DNA from: Alphaproteobacteria bacterium
Lineage (GTDB): Bacteria > Pseudomonadota > Alphaproteobacteria > RF32 > CAG-977
Assembly: GCA_017476085.1 (NCBI GenBank)
Contig: JAFVEJ010000224.1
Coordinates: 1-5,353 of the forward strand
Direction: 5' to 3'
DNA length: 5,353 bases
The position numbers and the translations under genes were made by a program. The notes beneath the pieces are model-generated. The model saw only the letters and a list, made by a program, of their open reading frames with translations. It was not told the DNA's origin and did not search any database. Numbering within the stretch: the stretch's first letter is position 1; every line of letters starts with the position of its first letter. This document shows positions 1 to 5,353 of the stretch, one piece after another.

Positions 1-274
1 GATACAGCGGCGCGAACAACACGATGCGGTTGCCGTAAAAGTCTTTTTTCAGCTGTTCGGCCAATTTAAAAATTTGTTCGTTTCTGTCCGAAAGGTCGCA
101 TGCGAGCAAAACGGACGCTTCACGGTGATCAAGCCCTTTCCAGAGCTTGGCTTTTTCAATGATTTTATCGATCAGTTCCGCGTTGGATTTATTCGCCTGC
201 GCGTATGCAATCGTTTCCATGATTTCGTCATGAGAGATAAATTCTTCAGCCTTTAAAGACTTGGGATCATACAT
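1..274 (-). CDS. hydG: [FeFe]-hydrogenase H-cluster maturase HydG, N-terminal part (3' end beyond left edge)
   Basis: HydG is a radical-SAM tyrosine lyase that splits tyrosine and supplies the CO and cyanide ligands of the H-cluster diiron site, working with HydE and HydF in the cytoplasm. The window holds the first 91 codons of a protein normally about 470 residues long. Recognition rests on the HydG-specific N-terminus: MYDPKSLKAEEF at residues 1-12, GLDHREASVLL at 47-57 and FYGNRIVLFAPLY at 79-91. The last lies just before the radical-SAM cysteine motif, which falls outside the window, so catalytic residues cannot be checked. I chose the ATG at 272-274 because AAGGAG sits 7 bases upstream; the ATG at 278-280 directly abuts that site and would be badly spaced. 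It lies 44 bases downstream of the TM1266-type regulator gene on the same strand, a usual hyd-cluster pairing. No frameshift is seen. The truncation is only the window edge. Confidence 0.93.
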   Translation of the reverse strand, partial: MYDPKSLKAEEFISHDEIMETIAYAQANKSNAELIDKIIEKAKLWKGLDHREASVLLACDLSDRNEQIFKLAEQLKKDFYGNRIVLFAPLY

Positions 275-281
275 AATCATT

Positions 282-287
282 CTCCTT
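282..287 (-). promoter_or_regulatory. Ribosome binding site of hydG
   Basis: On the minus strand this reads AAGGAG. It is 7 bases upstream of the ATG at 272-274 and only 1 base from the in-frame ATG at 278-280, so it decides for the inner start. Confidence 0.7.
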
Positions 288-318
288 TTGAGTCAGAAGT
301 TCTCTTTCCCGTCAGTTG

Positions 319-561
319 TTATTTCGAATAGATCGTTTTTGTTGAAACGCCTTCCAGCTTGCCGAGTTTTCCCGACAGCGCGTTGATCGTATCCTGCGGC
401 GCATCCAAAGCGACGCTGATGATACTGATTTCCTTTTTATGATAAGGCAGCCCCATACGCCCGATAATATACGCGCTGTACTCATGCAGCAGCGTGTTCA
501 ATTTCATTACGGAAGCGGGATTTTCAACGACAATGCCGATCAGAGCGACTTTTGTTTCCAT
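319..561 (-). CDS. TM1266-type iron-only hydrogenase system regulator (ACT/NikR-C-like domain)
   Basis: This complete 80-residue protein matches the small TM1266 family, named from Thermotoga maritima and annotated as a putative [FeFe]-hydrogenase system regulator. Conserved stretches are LHEYSAYIIGRMGLPY at residues 25-40, ISIISVALDAP at 45-55 and LSGKLGKLEGVSTKT at 62-76. The length and the strand-helix pattern fit one ferredoxin-like beta-alpha-beta-beta-alpha-beta fold, as in ACT and NikR C-terminal ligand-binding domains. There is no helix-turn-helix or other DNA-binding part, so direct promoter binding is not evident; ligand sensing or a partner protein is an inference. A GAAAGGAA ribosome site ends about 6 bases before the ATG. 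It is the first gene of the leftward unit and hydG follows after 44 bases, so it is probably co-transcribed with the maturation genes from the promoter at 615-643. Family assignment is confident; the molecular function of this family is not established. Confidence 0.9.
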   Translation of the reverse strand: METKVALIGIVVENPASVMKLNTLLHEYSAYIIGRMGLPYHKKEISIISVALDAPQDTINALSGKLGKLEGVSTKTIYSK

Positions 562-614
562 TTCAATTTCCTTTCTTTTGCCTCAGGACTCCTTCGGCGT
601 CAGAAGACATTTGC

Positions 615-643
615 AATATAATGAAATTCAATTTCTTTTTCAA
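615..643 (-). promoter_or_regulatory. Predicted sigma-70-like promoter of the TM1266-hydG operon
   Basis: On the minus strand the -35 box TTGAAA (638-643) and -10 box TATATT (615-620) are 17 bases apart, each a near-consensus match with the ideal spacing. Transcription would start near 607-609, giving a leader of roughly 47 bases before the ATG at 559-561. Its -35 box lies only 5 bases from the -35 box of the opposing rightward promoter candidate. The spacer holds the inverted repeat described separately. Confidence 0.6.
623..635. repeat. 13-bp inverted repeat in the hyd promoter spacer, possible operator
   Basis: The sequence GAAATTCAATTTC is a perfect 6-1-6 inverted repeat centred on 629. 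It lies entirely within the 17-base spacer between the predicted -35 and -10 boxes of the leftward promoter. Nine of its bases (TTCAATTTC, 627-635) recur at 562-570, across the ribosome-site-to-start gap of the first gene. A repressor bound here would cover the promoter, but that role is inference: I do not recognise the motif as the site of a named regulator, and AT-rich DNA gives short palindromes by chance. Confidence 0.35.
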
Positions 644-648
644 CCGTC

Positions 649-677
649 TTGAACTATCGGAACAGTCGGAGTAAAAC
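649..677 (+). promoter_or_regulatory. Possible promoter of the rightward operon
   Basis: TTGAAC (649-654) and TAAAAC (672-677) are 17 bases apart, each matching consensus at four of six positions. The start would fall near 684, leaving about 28 bases before the ATG at 713 and excluding an upstream TTG start at 680. It is back to back with the hydrogenase promoter. It is the best candidate in the intergenic stretch but not strong. Confidence 0.35.
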
Positions 678-712
678 TATTGATCATATTTTTTAACTGT
701 TGGGAAAAAATA

Positions 713-1576
713 ATGTCTTTGAAAAAATCTTTTCTTTCTCTCAGCGCGCTGTTGATTTGTTTTCAGGCGCAGGCGCAGGAAACGGCCGCTTCCGCTCCCA
801 CTTTAAAGGCGAATTTCCGGCGCGTCGGACTGGAATTGTCTTCAACAACCATTACGCATTCCAGAGAATACCAGAACTCGCCCGTAACCGCATTAAGTTC
901 AGACAGTCAGACTGTTGTTAAAGGCGTTTTCGACTTTATGCTGGAATATAATCGGGAAAACATGCAGTGGAACAACGGCATTTACGCCGAATACGGCAAG
1001 ACCAAAGTCAAACCCATCAATCAGCCGACCGAAACAAATGAAAACGCCGATAAAATTTTGCTTTCTTCGGATTATGCACACAAGCTGTACGAATTTAACG
1101 GCGTAAAGTTCGGCCCGATGGCTACCGCCGAATATCAAACCGAATTTACGGCAAACGATAATGCTCCCAGAACAAAAGTCCTGCGCGGCAAAGCCGGCTT
1201 AAAGCTGTTTGACGGCAATGTGATCAAAAGTTTATATATCGCAGCCGTCGGCGAATACGATATGACTTATGATCCGCATGTCAGCAAATCCGCTGCCGAA
1301 TTCGGATGGCGTTTGGAAGATTCTCCCCGAGACGGCGTCCAATATTCGACAGACGGTTATTTCCGTCGTTATCTGTCCTACAGCCACTATATCGGAACGG
1401 ATCTGATTTATGACTTGAACGCAACGGCACGCATGGACGTTCAACTGAACGCAACTTTGACGTTCGGCCCCTATATGTCTTACCGTTATGCCCGTTCGCG
1501 CGAAGCTCACGTTTCCGGATCAAACTTTACAATCGGCGTCGCCTTTACCTATAAAGACCTGTTTAATTTGATGTAA
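713..1576 (+). CDS. Signal-peptide protein, probable outer-membrane beta-barrel, function unknown
   Basis: I do not recognise a named family for this 287-residue protein. It begins with a clear Sec signal peptide: Lys4-Lys5, the hydrophobic run SFLSLSALLICF at 6-17, and a likely signal-peptidase site after Ala21 (Ala-Gln-Ala before Gln22). The mature part has no hydrophobic helix. It is rich in aromatic and alternating polar/apolar stretches typical of transmembrane beta strands, for example residues 70-99, with charged turns between them, and a final strand near 270-280 ending in Phe-Thr-Tyr. This suggests a small outer-membrane barrel; a faint resemblance to DUF3078-like proteins is a guess. 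I chose the ATG at 713 because the signal peptide starts there, although its ribosome site (TGGGA, 701-705) is weak. An in-frame TTG at 680 has GGAG at 668-671 but would add 11 residues before the signal peptide. It is the first gene of the rightward unit, and its stop codon overlaps the ribosome site of mscL. Confidence 0.75.
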   Translation: MSLKKSFLSLSALLICFQAQAQETAASAPTLKANFRRVGLELSSTTITHSREYQNSPVTALSSDSQTVVKGVFDFMLEYNRENMQWNNGIYAEYGKTKVKPINQPTETNENADKILLSSDYAHKLYEFNGVKFGPMATAEYQTEFTANDNAPRTKVLRGKAGLKLFDGNVIKSLYIAAVGEYDMTYDPHVSKSAAEFGWRLEDSPRDGVQYSTDGYFRRYLSYSHYIGTDLIYDLNATARMDVQLNATLTFGPYMSYRYARSREAHVSGSNFTIGVAFTYKDLFNLM

Positions 1577-1586
1577 GGATAACACT

Positions 1587-2084
1587 ATGATTAAAAACAT
1601 TTTTTCCGAATTTAAAAAATTCGCTATGCGCGGCAACGTCATGGACATGGCCGTCGGTATCATCATCGGCGCCGCGTTTACGAAAATCGTCGATTCTTTG
1701 GTCAAAGACATTTTAATGCCGCCTTTGGGCCTTTTGATGGGCAAGATCGATTTTGCCAACCTGTTTTTCGTTTTAAAAGACGGCTCGCCCGCCGCTCCGT
1801 ACGCTTCGATTGACGCGGCCAAAGCAGCCGGCGCCGTCACATTGAACATCGGTTTTTTCATCAACGCGATCATCAGCTTTGTCATCGTCGCTTTCGCCGT
1901 GTTCATTCTGATTAAAATCATGAACACTTTGCAGGAAAAACTGGATCGTAAAGAAGCGGACGATGCCGCTGCAGAAGCCGCCGCGGAACCAACGACAAAA
2001 AAGTGCCCGTACTGCGACTCCGAAATCTCCGTCAAAGCGACGAAGTGCCCGCACTGCACTTCCGATTTGGAAGATCATAAATAA
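1587..2084 (+). CDS. mscL: Large-conductance mechanosensitive channel MscL with C-terminal zinc ribbon
   Basis: MscL is a pentameric inner-membrane channel that opens under membrane tension and releases solutes during hypo-osmotic shock. The signature is intact: the amphipathic N-terminal helix with FAMRGN at residues 12-17, first transmembrane helix about 18-48 ending in DILMPPLGLL, a periplasmic loop about 51-87 with an Ala-rich AAKAAGA segment, and second transmembrane helix about 88-113 (FINAIISFVIVAFAVF). Met21 and Ile25 occupy the positions of the E. coli pore-constriction residues Leu19 and Val23, so the gate stays hydrophobic. At 165 residues it is longer than E. coli MscL (136). The usual cytoplasmic end is replaced by an Ala/Glu-rich linker (about 124-134) and a compact ribbon with Cys140, Cys143, Cys154 and Cys157 in two CPxC pairs, fit to bind one zinc. 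The ribosome site AGGA (1576-1579) is 7 bases before the ATG. It lies 10 bases after the outer-membrane protein gene and 3 before the flavoprotein gene, so co-transcription is likely. Confidence 0.95.
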   Translation: MIKNIFSEFKKFAMRGNVMDMAVGIIIGAAFTKIVDSLVKDILMPPLGLLMGKIDFANLFFVLKDGSPAAPYASIDAAKAAGAVTLNIGFFINAIISFVIVAFAVFILIKIMNTLQEKLDRKEADDAAAEAAAEPTTKKCPYCDSEISVKATKCPHCTSDLEDHK

Positions 2085-2087
2085 AAT

Positions 2088-3716
2088 ATGATCCGCGTTT
2101 CCAACGTCAAATTCAGACCGAAAGCCGTACCGGACGATTTGCAGGCTTATGTTGCCGAGCTGACGGGTTTTGACAATATCGTTTTCTTTCGTATTGCCAA
2201 AAAATCCGTTGACGCGCGCAAAAAAGAAAACCTGTGCGTCCTGTACTCTTTCGATCTGGCGTTGGACAGCGACGAAGAAGAAGCGATTAAAACCTGCCCC
2301 TATCGGGATATTTGCCGACTGACTGACGAAGAACGCTTCCCCGAACCGGTTTGGAATCCTAAAAATTCTTTGCGCCCCGTTATCGTTGGGACAGGGCCTG
2401 CCGGAATGATGGCCGGACTTTTGCTGGCCGAAGCAGGCGCAAATCCGATTTTGATCGAACGGGGAAAAACCGTATCCAAACGACGTAAAGATGTGAACCG
2501 TTTCTGGAAAATCGGCGAGTTGAATGAAAATTCAAACGTGCAGTTCGGCGAAGGCGGCGCGGGAACTTTTTCGGACGGCAAGCTGACGACCGGCATCAAA
2601 AAGGACGCTTTCACCCGCAAAGTGCTGGAAGAATTTATTTCCGCAGGCGCGCCTGCGGAAATCATGTATCTGGCAAAGCCTCATATCGGTACGGATAAAC
2701 TGTCCTATATGGTTGGCAATATCCGTCGTAAAATCATGGCTCTGGGCGGGGAATACCGATTTGAAACACAGCTGACGGATTTGATTGTTAAAGACGGTCG
2801 TTTGATTGCCGTTCAAGTTAAAAATCCGGACGGTTCTTTTGAAGAAATACCGACAAACAGCGTTATTTTAGGCATCGGCCACAGCGCGCGCGACACGTTT
2901 GAAATGTTGTATGAAAAAAGTGTGCAGATGATTCAAAAGCCGTTTGCGATCGGCACGCGTATTGAACACCCGCAAAAATTCATCAACAAAAGCCAATACG
3001 GTATGGTTAAGCCCCGTGCCGTCCTCGGACAGGCCGACTATAAACTGGCCGTTCATTTAAGCAACGGCCGCGGACTTTACACGTTTTGCATGTGTCCTGG
3101 GGGAGTCGTCGTTGCGGCGGCTTCCGAAGCCGGAAGATTGGTCACGAACGGTATGAGCGAATACGCCCGTGACAAAGATAATGCCAACAGCGCGCTGCTG
3201 GTTGATGTCAAGCCGGAAGACTTCGGTTCGGATCACCCTCTGGCAGGCGTCGAATTTCAACGCAAAATCGAGGAAAACGCTTTCAAAGCCGGCGGCGGAT
3301 TGTTTCGCGCCCCCGTTCAGCGGGTGATTGATTTCCTGCACGACAAGGAAACCGTCAAATTCGGCGAGGTTGTCCCCTCCTATCGACCGGGCGTTCAAAT
3401 GGCGGATATGCGCGCCGTTCTGCCCGATTTTGTCATTGAGTCTTATAAGGAAGGCTTTAAAAAGCTTGACCGGAAAATTCGCCTGTTTTCAGCGCACGAC
3501 GCTTTATTGACCGCAGCGGAAACCAGAACGTCATCGCCCGTGCGCATGCTGCGCGATTCCGCAACGCTTCAAAGCGTTTCCGTCGCCGGGCTTTATCCCT
3601 GCGGCGAAGGCGCGGGATATGCCGGCGGCATTATGTCCGCCGCCGTTGACGGGCTGCGCTGCGCCGTTAAAATTTTATGCTCGGAAGATAAAGAGCTTTC
3701 CCCCGAACTGCTTTAG
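2088..3716 (+). CDS. FAD-dependent dehydrogenase of the COG2509 type, substrate unknown
   Basis: This 542-residue cytoplasmic flavoprotein belongs to the widespread, uncharacterised NAD(P)/FAD-dependent dehydrogenases (COG2509 type). An N-terminal domain of about 95 residues carries the family-typical KKSVDARKK (38-46). The FAD Rossmann fold follows, with GTGPAG at 101-106 and the acidic ribose-binding end ILIERG at 121-126. Then come GEGGAGTFSDGKL (154-166), the second glycine motif LGIGHSARDT (261-270), ETRTSSPVRMLRD (478-490) and the C-terminal FAD motif YPCGEGAGYAGGIMSAA (503-519). All family blocks look intact, so it should be active; the reaction is not known. The ATG at 2088 gives the usual family N-terminus. 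There is no good ribosome site: GGAAGA lies about 14 bases upstream within mscL. With a 3-base gap from the mscL stop, translation is probably coupled. Codons 184-192 contain a perfect 26-bp palindrome, listed separately. Confidence 0.88.
   Translation: MIRVSNVKFRPKAVPDDLQAYVAELTGFDNIVFFRIAKKSVDARKKENLCVLYSFDLALDSDEEEAIKTCPYRDICRLTDEERFPEPVWNPKNSLRPVIVGTGPAGMMAGLLLAEAGANPILIERGKTVSKRRKDVNRFWKIGELNENSNVQFGEGGAGTFSDGKLTTGIKKDAFTRKVLEEFISAGAPAEIMYLAKPHIGTDKLSYMVGNIRRKIMALGGEYRFETQLTDLIVKDGRLIAVQVKNPDGSFEEIPTNSVILGIGHSARDTFEMLYEKSVQMIQKPFAIGTRIEHPQKFINKSQYGMVKPRAVLGQADYKLAVHLSNGRGLYTFCMCPGGVVVAAASEAGRLVTNGMSEYARDKDNANSALLVDVKPEDFGSDHPLAGVEFQRKIEENAFKAGGGLFRAPVQRVIDFLHDKETVKFGEVVPSYRPGVQMADMRAVLPDFVIESYKEGFKKLDRKIRLFSAHDALLTAAETRTSSPVRMLRDSATLQSVSVAGLYPCGEGAGYAGGIMSAAVDGLRCAVKILCSEDKELSPELL
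2637..2662. repeat. Perfect 26-bp palindrome inside the flavoprotein gene
   Basis: The half-site ATTTCCGCAGGCG (2637-2649) is followed at once by its exact reverse complement (2650-2662), with no spacer. It is in register with the codons, so both strands read ISAGAPAEI (residues 184-192 on the plus strand). The encoded segment resembles the conserved AGAP-EEI stretch of this family as I remember it, which argues against an inserted element. No second copy is visible in the window. Role unknown. Confidence 0.9.
3646..3673 (+). promoter_or_regulatory. Possible internal promoter for alaA
   Basis: TTGACG (3646-3651) and TAAAAT (3668-3673) are 16 bases apart, each matching consensus at five of six positions, within the last codons of the flavoprotein gene. 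Transcription would start near 3680 and leave about 75 bases before the alaA start, so alaA could be expressed apart from the upstream genes. The overlap with coding sequence makes chance a real possibility. Confidence 0.35.
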
Positions 3717-3754
3717 TTATATGCTGATATTCCGTTAACAAAGGAGCTTTAACA

Positions 3755-4975
3755 ATGAGAGAATTTCAAAAATCTTCCCGTTTGGATGGCGTTCATTACG
3801 AAATTCGCGGCCCGGTCTTGAAAGCCGCCAACCAACTGGAGGAAGCCGGTTATAAAATCTTAAAGCTCAATATCGGCAATCCGGCGGCTTTTGATTTGAA
3901 TGCGCCCGAAGAAATCATTAAAGACGTGATTTTAAACATTCCTTTCGCCGACGGATATTCCGATTCCAAAGGCATCTTTCCCGCCCGCAAAGCCGTGATG
4001 CACTATTGCCAGCAAAAACATATCGAAGGCGTTCAAATCAACGACATTTATCTGGGCAACGGCGTGTCGGATCTGATTCTGCTCAGTATGGAAGCTTTTC
4101 TGAACACAGGTGATGAAATTCTGGTTCCGGCACCGGATTATCCGTTGTGGACGGCGGCGATTTGTCTGGCCGGCGGAAAGCCCGTCCATTACATCTGCGA
4201 CGAAGAATCTGACTGGTATCCCGACTTAAAAGACATCGAAAGCAAGATTACATCGAAAACAAAAGGCATCGTGATTATCAATCCGAACAACCCGACCGGC
4301 GCCGTCTATCCGAAAGAGCTGTTGGAAAAAATCGCGGCTTTGGCCGAAAAGCATAAAATAGCCGTTTTCTGCGATGAAATTTACGATAAAATTCTTTATG
4401 ACGGCGTGACGCATACTTCTCTGGCTTCTTTGATCACGGACACATTCTGCATCACCTATAACGGCATTTCCAAAAACTACCGTTCCTGCGGTTTCCGCGC
4501 CGCCTGGATGATTTTGAGCGGCAATAAAAAAATGGCGGAGGACTACATTGACGGCTTGGATTTATTGGCCAATATGCGCTTATGCTCCAATGTGCCGGGG
4601 CAGTATGCGATTCAAACGGCTTTGGGCGGCTATCAAAGCATCAACGACTTAGTCAAACCGGGGGGCCGGTTGTACGAACAACGCACGCTGTGCCACCAAC
4701 TGTTAAACGATATCCCGGGAATTTCCTGTGTGAAAGCCAAAGGCTCTCTTTACATGTTTCCGAAAATTGACACGGCAAAATTCAATATTCTTGATGATCA
4801 GAAATTCGTTTTAGATTTATTGATGGACAAGCGGATTTTGTTGGTCAACGGAACGGGCTTCAACTGGGAAAAACCGGATCATTTCCGCGTCGTTTTTCTG
4901 CCCAGAACAGACGATTTGGAAAAAGCGTTGGGACGGCTGAAAGATTTCTTAGCCACCTATCGGCAGGAAAATTAA
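3755..4975 (+). CDS. alaA: Glutamate-pyruvate aminotransferase AlaA (class I PLP aminotransferase)
   Basis: AlaA transfers the amino group of glutamate to pyruvate, making alanine and 2-oxoglutarate, in the cytoplasm. The 406-residue protein closely tracks E. coli AlaA (YfbQ, 405 residues) end to end: IRGPVLKAANQLEEAG (17-32), LKLNIGNPAAF (37-47), LVPAPDYPLWTAA (123-135), GIVIINPNNPTGAVY (171-185), DEIYDKILYDG (207-217), NVPGQYAIQTALGGYQSI (279-296) and PGGRLYEQR (302-310). Active-site residues are present: Lys240 in SKNYR forms the PLP Schiff base, Asp207 and Tyr210 contact the cofactor, Asn179 lies in the NPNNPTG loop, and Arg378 should bind the substrate carboxylate. The motif after the lysine reads SKNYRSCGFRAAW where E. 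coli has SKTYRVAGFRQGW, a mild divergence. A strong AAGGAG (3741-3746) lies 8 bases before the ATG, 38 bases after the flavoprotein stop. Its end overlaps the convergent gene by 4 bases. Confidence 0.95.
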   Translation: MREFQKSSRLDGVHYEIRGPVLKAANQLEEAGYKILKLNIGNPAAFDLNAPEEIIKDVILNIPFADGYSDSKGIFPARKAVMHYCQQKHIEGVQINDIYLGNGVSDLILLSMEAFLNTGDEILVPAPDYPLWTAAICLAGGKPVHYICDEESDWYPDLKDIESKITSKTKGIVIINPNNPTGAVYPKELLEKIAALAEKHKIAVFCDEIYDKILYDGVTHTSLASLITDTFCITYNGISKNYRSCGFRAAWMILSGNKKMAEDYIDGLDLLANMRLCSNVPGQYAIQTALGGYQSINDLVKPGGRLYEQRTLCHQLLNDIPGISCVKAKGSLYMFPKIDTAKFNILDDQKFVLDLLMDKRILLVNGTGFNWEKPDHFRVVFLPRTDDLEKALGRLKDFLATYRQEN

Positions 4976-5353
4976 AGCGCGATATTGACGTTGATTTTTA
5001 CAGAATAGGCTTCGTTTAATCTGTTTTCGTCGATGTCGTCGTATTGATAGTTGGCAAACGCGCCGACGGCCACTCGGTCGCTCGTGTTCACGAACCCGCC
5101 GCCGGAAAGGTTCTTCGTCTTTTTAAAATCCTTAACAGGATGCCATTTTTCATCATCTTCAGAAGATATTTCTTCAGCAATGGCAGCGTCTTTTTTTTCA
5201 TAGGGATTTTCGATCAACGCTTTTTTCGCTTCGCCGAATGTATCGTTTTGAGCCATCCGCAGATAAACGGAATAATCCATCGCCAACACAAAAGGCTGTT
5301 CTTCGGAGGCATGCGCGGTAAAAGCCGTCAGCATCAATAAAGCGGATAAAACA
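4972..5353 (-). CDS. Small exported protein of unknown function, 5' end beyond right edge
   Basis: The frame stays open to the right edge: 126 codons plus the stop are visible and the true start lies outside. The visible beginning, VLSALLMLTAFTAHA, is the hydrophobic and cleavage part of a Sec signal peptide, with a likely cut after Ala-His-Ala and before Ser-Glu-Glu. Internal TTG and ATG codons at 5332-5337 would delete part of this segment and are not credible starts. The mature part is about 111 residues, with a charged middle (AEEISSEDDEKW) and a C-terminal segment resembling a pair of beta strands (GGGFVN...VAVGAFANYQY...YSVKINVNIAL). It could be periplasmic or outer-membrane associated. 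It has no Cys for a lipobox and I recognise no family. It converges on alaA, and the two stop codons overlap in TTAA. Confidence 0.7.
   Translation of the reverse strand, partial: VLSALLMLTAFTAHASEEQPFVLAMDYSVYLRMAQNDTFGEAKKALIENPYEKKDAAIAEEISSEDDEKWHPVKDFKKTKNLSGGGFVNTSDRVAVGAFANYQYDDIDENRLNEAYSVKINVNIAL

Noticed and set aside
74..256. Plus-strand open frame over the left edge
   Set aside because: It is antisense to the recognisable HydG N-terminus.
586..602. Hairpin-like GACTCC-TTC-GGCGTC in the leader of the TM1266-type gene
   Set aside because: The stem has an internal mismatch on the transcribed strand and no T-run; too weak to call an attenuator or terminator.
680..712. TTG start at 680 for the outer-membrane protein
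   Set aside because: GGAG at 668-671 is well placed, but the extra 11 residues precede a complete signal peptide and the predicted transcription start lies downstream of 680. It is kept as the alternative only.
1520..2059. Open frame of 179 codons on the minus strand opposite mscL
   Set aside because: It lies antisense to a full, well-recognised mscL and its product has no family features; it is a by-product of mscL codon use.
2300..2665. Minus-strand open frame starting with MISAGAPAEI
   Set aside because: It is antisense to the flavoprotein gene, and its N-terminus simply mirrors the palindrome at 2637-2662.
3563..3578. AACGCTT / AAGCGTT inverted repeat, with a nearby GCGCA-TGC-TGCGC at 3542-3554
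   Set aside because: Short stems inside a conserved coding region (ETRTSSPVRMLRDSATLQ) with no T-run; likely codon coincidence.
3717..3754. Terminator between the flavoprotein gene and alaA
   Set aside because: The 38 bases hold a ribosome site but no GC-rich stem followed by a T-run.
5155..5167. ATCTTC-A-GAAGAT small palindrome
   Set aside because: It lies within the Glu/Asp/Ser-rich codons of the exported protein, where GAA/GAT/TCT repeats readily give such matches.
5044..5340. Plus-strand open frame of 98 codons at the right edge
   Set aside because: The opposite strand encodes a signal-peptide protein with better coding character; this frame has a Phe/Arg-rich, shadow-like composition.

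Overview
The window reads as chromosomal DNA of a Gram-negative anaerobe or facultative anaerobe of moderate G+C. Two proteins have Sec signal peptides, and one of these looks like an outer-membrane beta-barrel, which implies an outer membrane. The left edge carries [FeFe]-hydrogenase maturation genes, which implies anaerobic hydrogen metabolism. Shine-Dalgarno sites of the AAGGAG type precede most genes. The alanine aminotransferase is very close to the proteobacterial AlaA/YfbQ type. A gut-type uncultured proteobacterium (perhaps alphaproteobacterial) is my best guess, but nothing here fixes the taxon.

Layout. On the minus strand, positions 561 to 1 hold a TM1266-type hydrogenase-system regulator followed by the first 91 codons of hydG, which runs off the left edge. 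Positions 562-712 are a divergent control region. It has a good sigma-70-like promoter for the hydrogenase genes, a small perfect inverted repeat lying exactly in that promoter's spacer, and a weaker promoter facing right. On the plus strand, four closely packed genes follow: a signal-peptide outer-membrane protein of unknown function (713-1576), mscL with a C-terminal zinc ribbon (1587-2084), a COG2509-type FAD-dependent dehydrogenase (2088-3716) and alaA (3755-4975). Gaps of 10, 3 and 38 bases suggest one transcript, with a possible extra promoter for alaA inside the end of the flavoprotein gene. On the minus strand at the right edge, a small secreted protein of unknown function converges on alaA; the two stop codons share the same TTAA.

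Function. The left operon serves H-cluster assembly of an [FeFe]-hydrogenase. The rightward operon combines envelope functions (outer-membrane protein, osmotic safety valve) with a flavoprotein of unknown substrate and alanine synthesis from pyruvate and glutamate. No RNA genes, mobile elements, CRISPR arrays or clear rho-independent terminators were seen. No gene-free stretch exceeds 300 bases.

I see no convincing undescribed multi-gene system. The items most worth a second look are the operator-like repeat in the hydrogenase promoter, a perfect 26-bp palindrome inside the flavoprotein gene, the zinc-ribbon MscL, and the two unrecognised envelope proteins.
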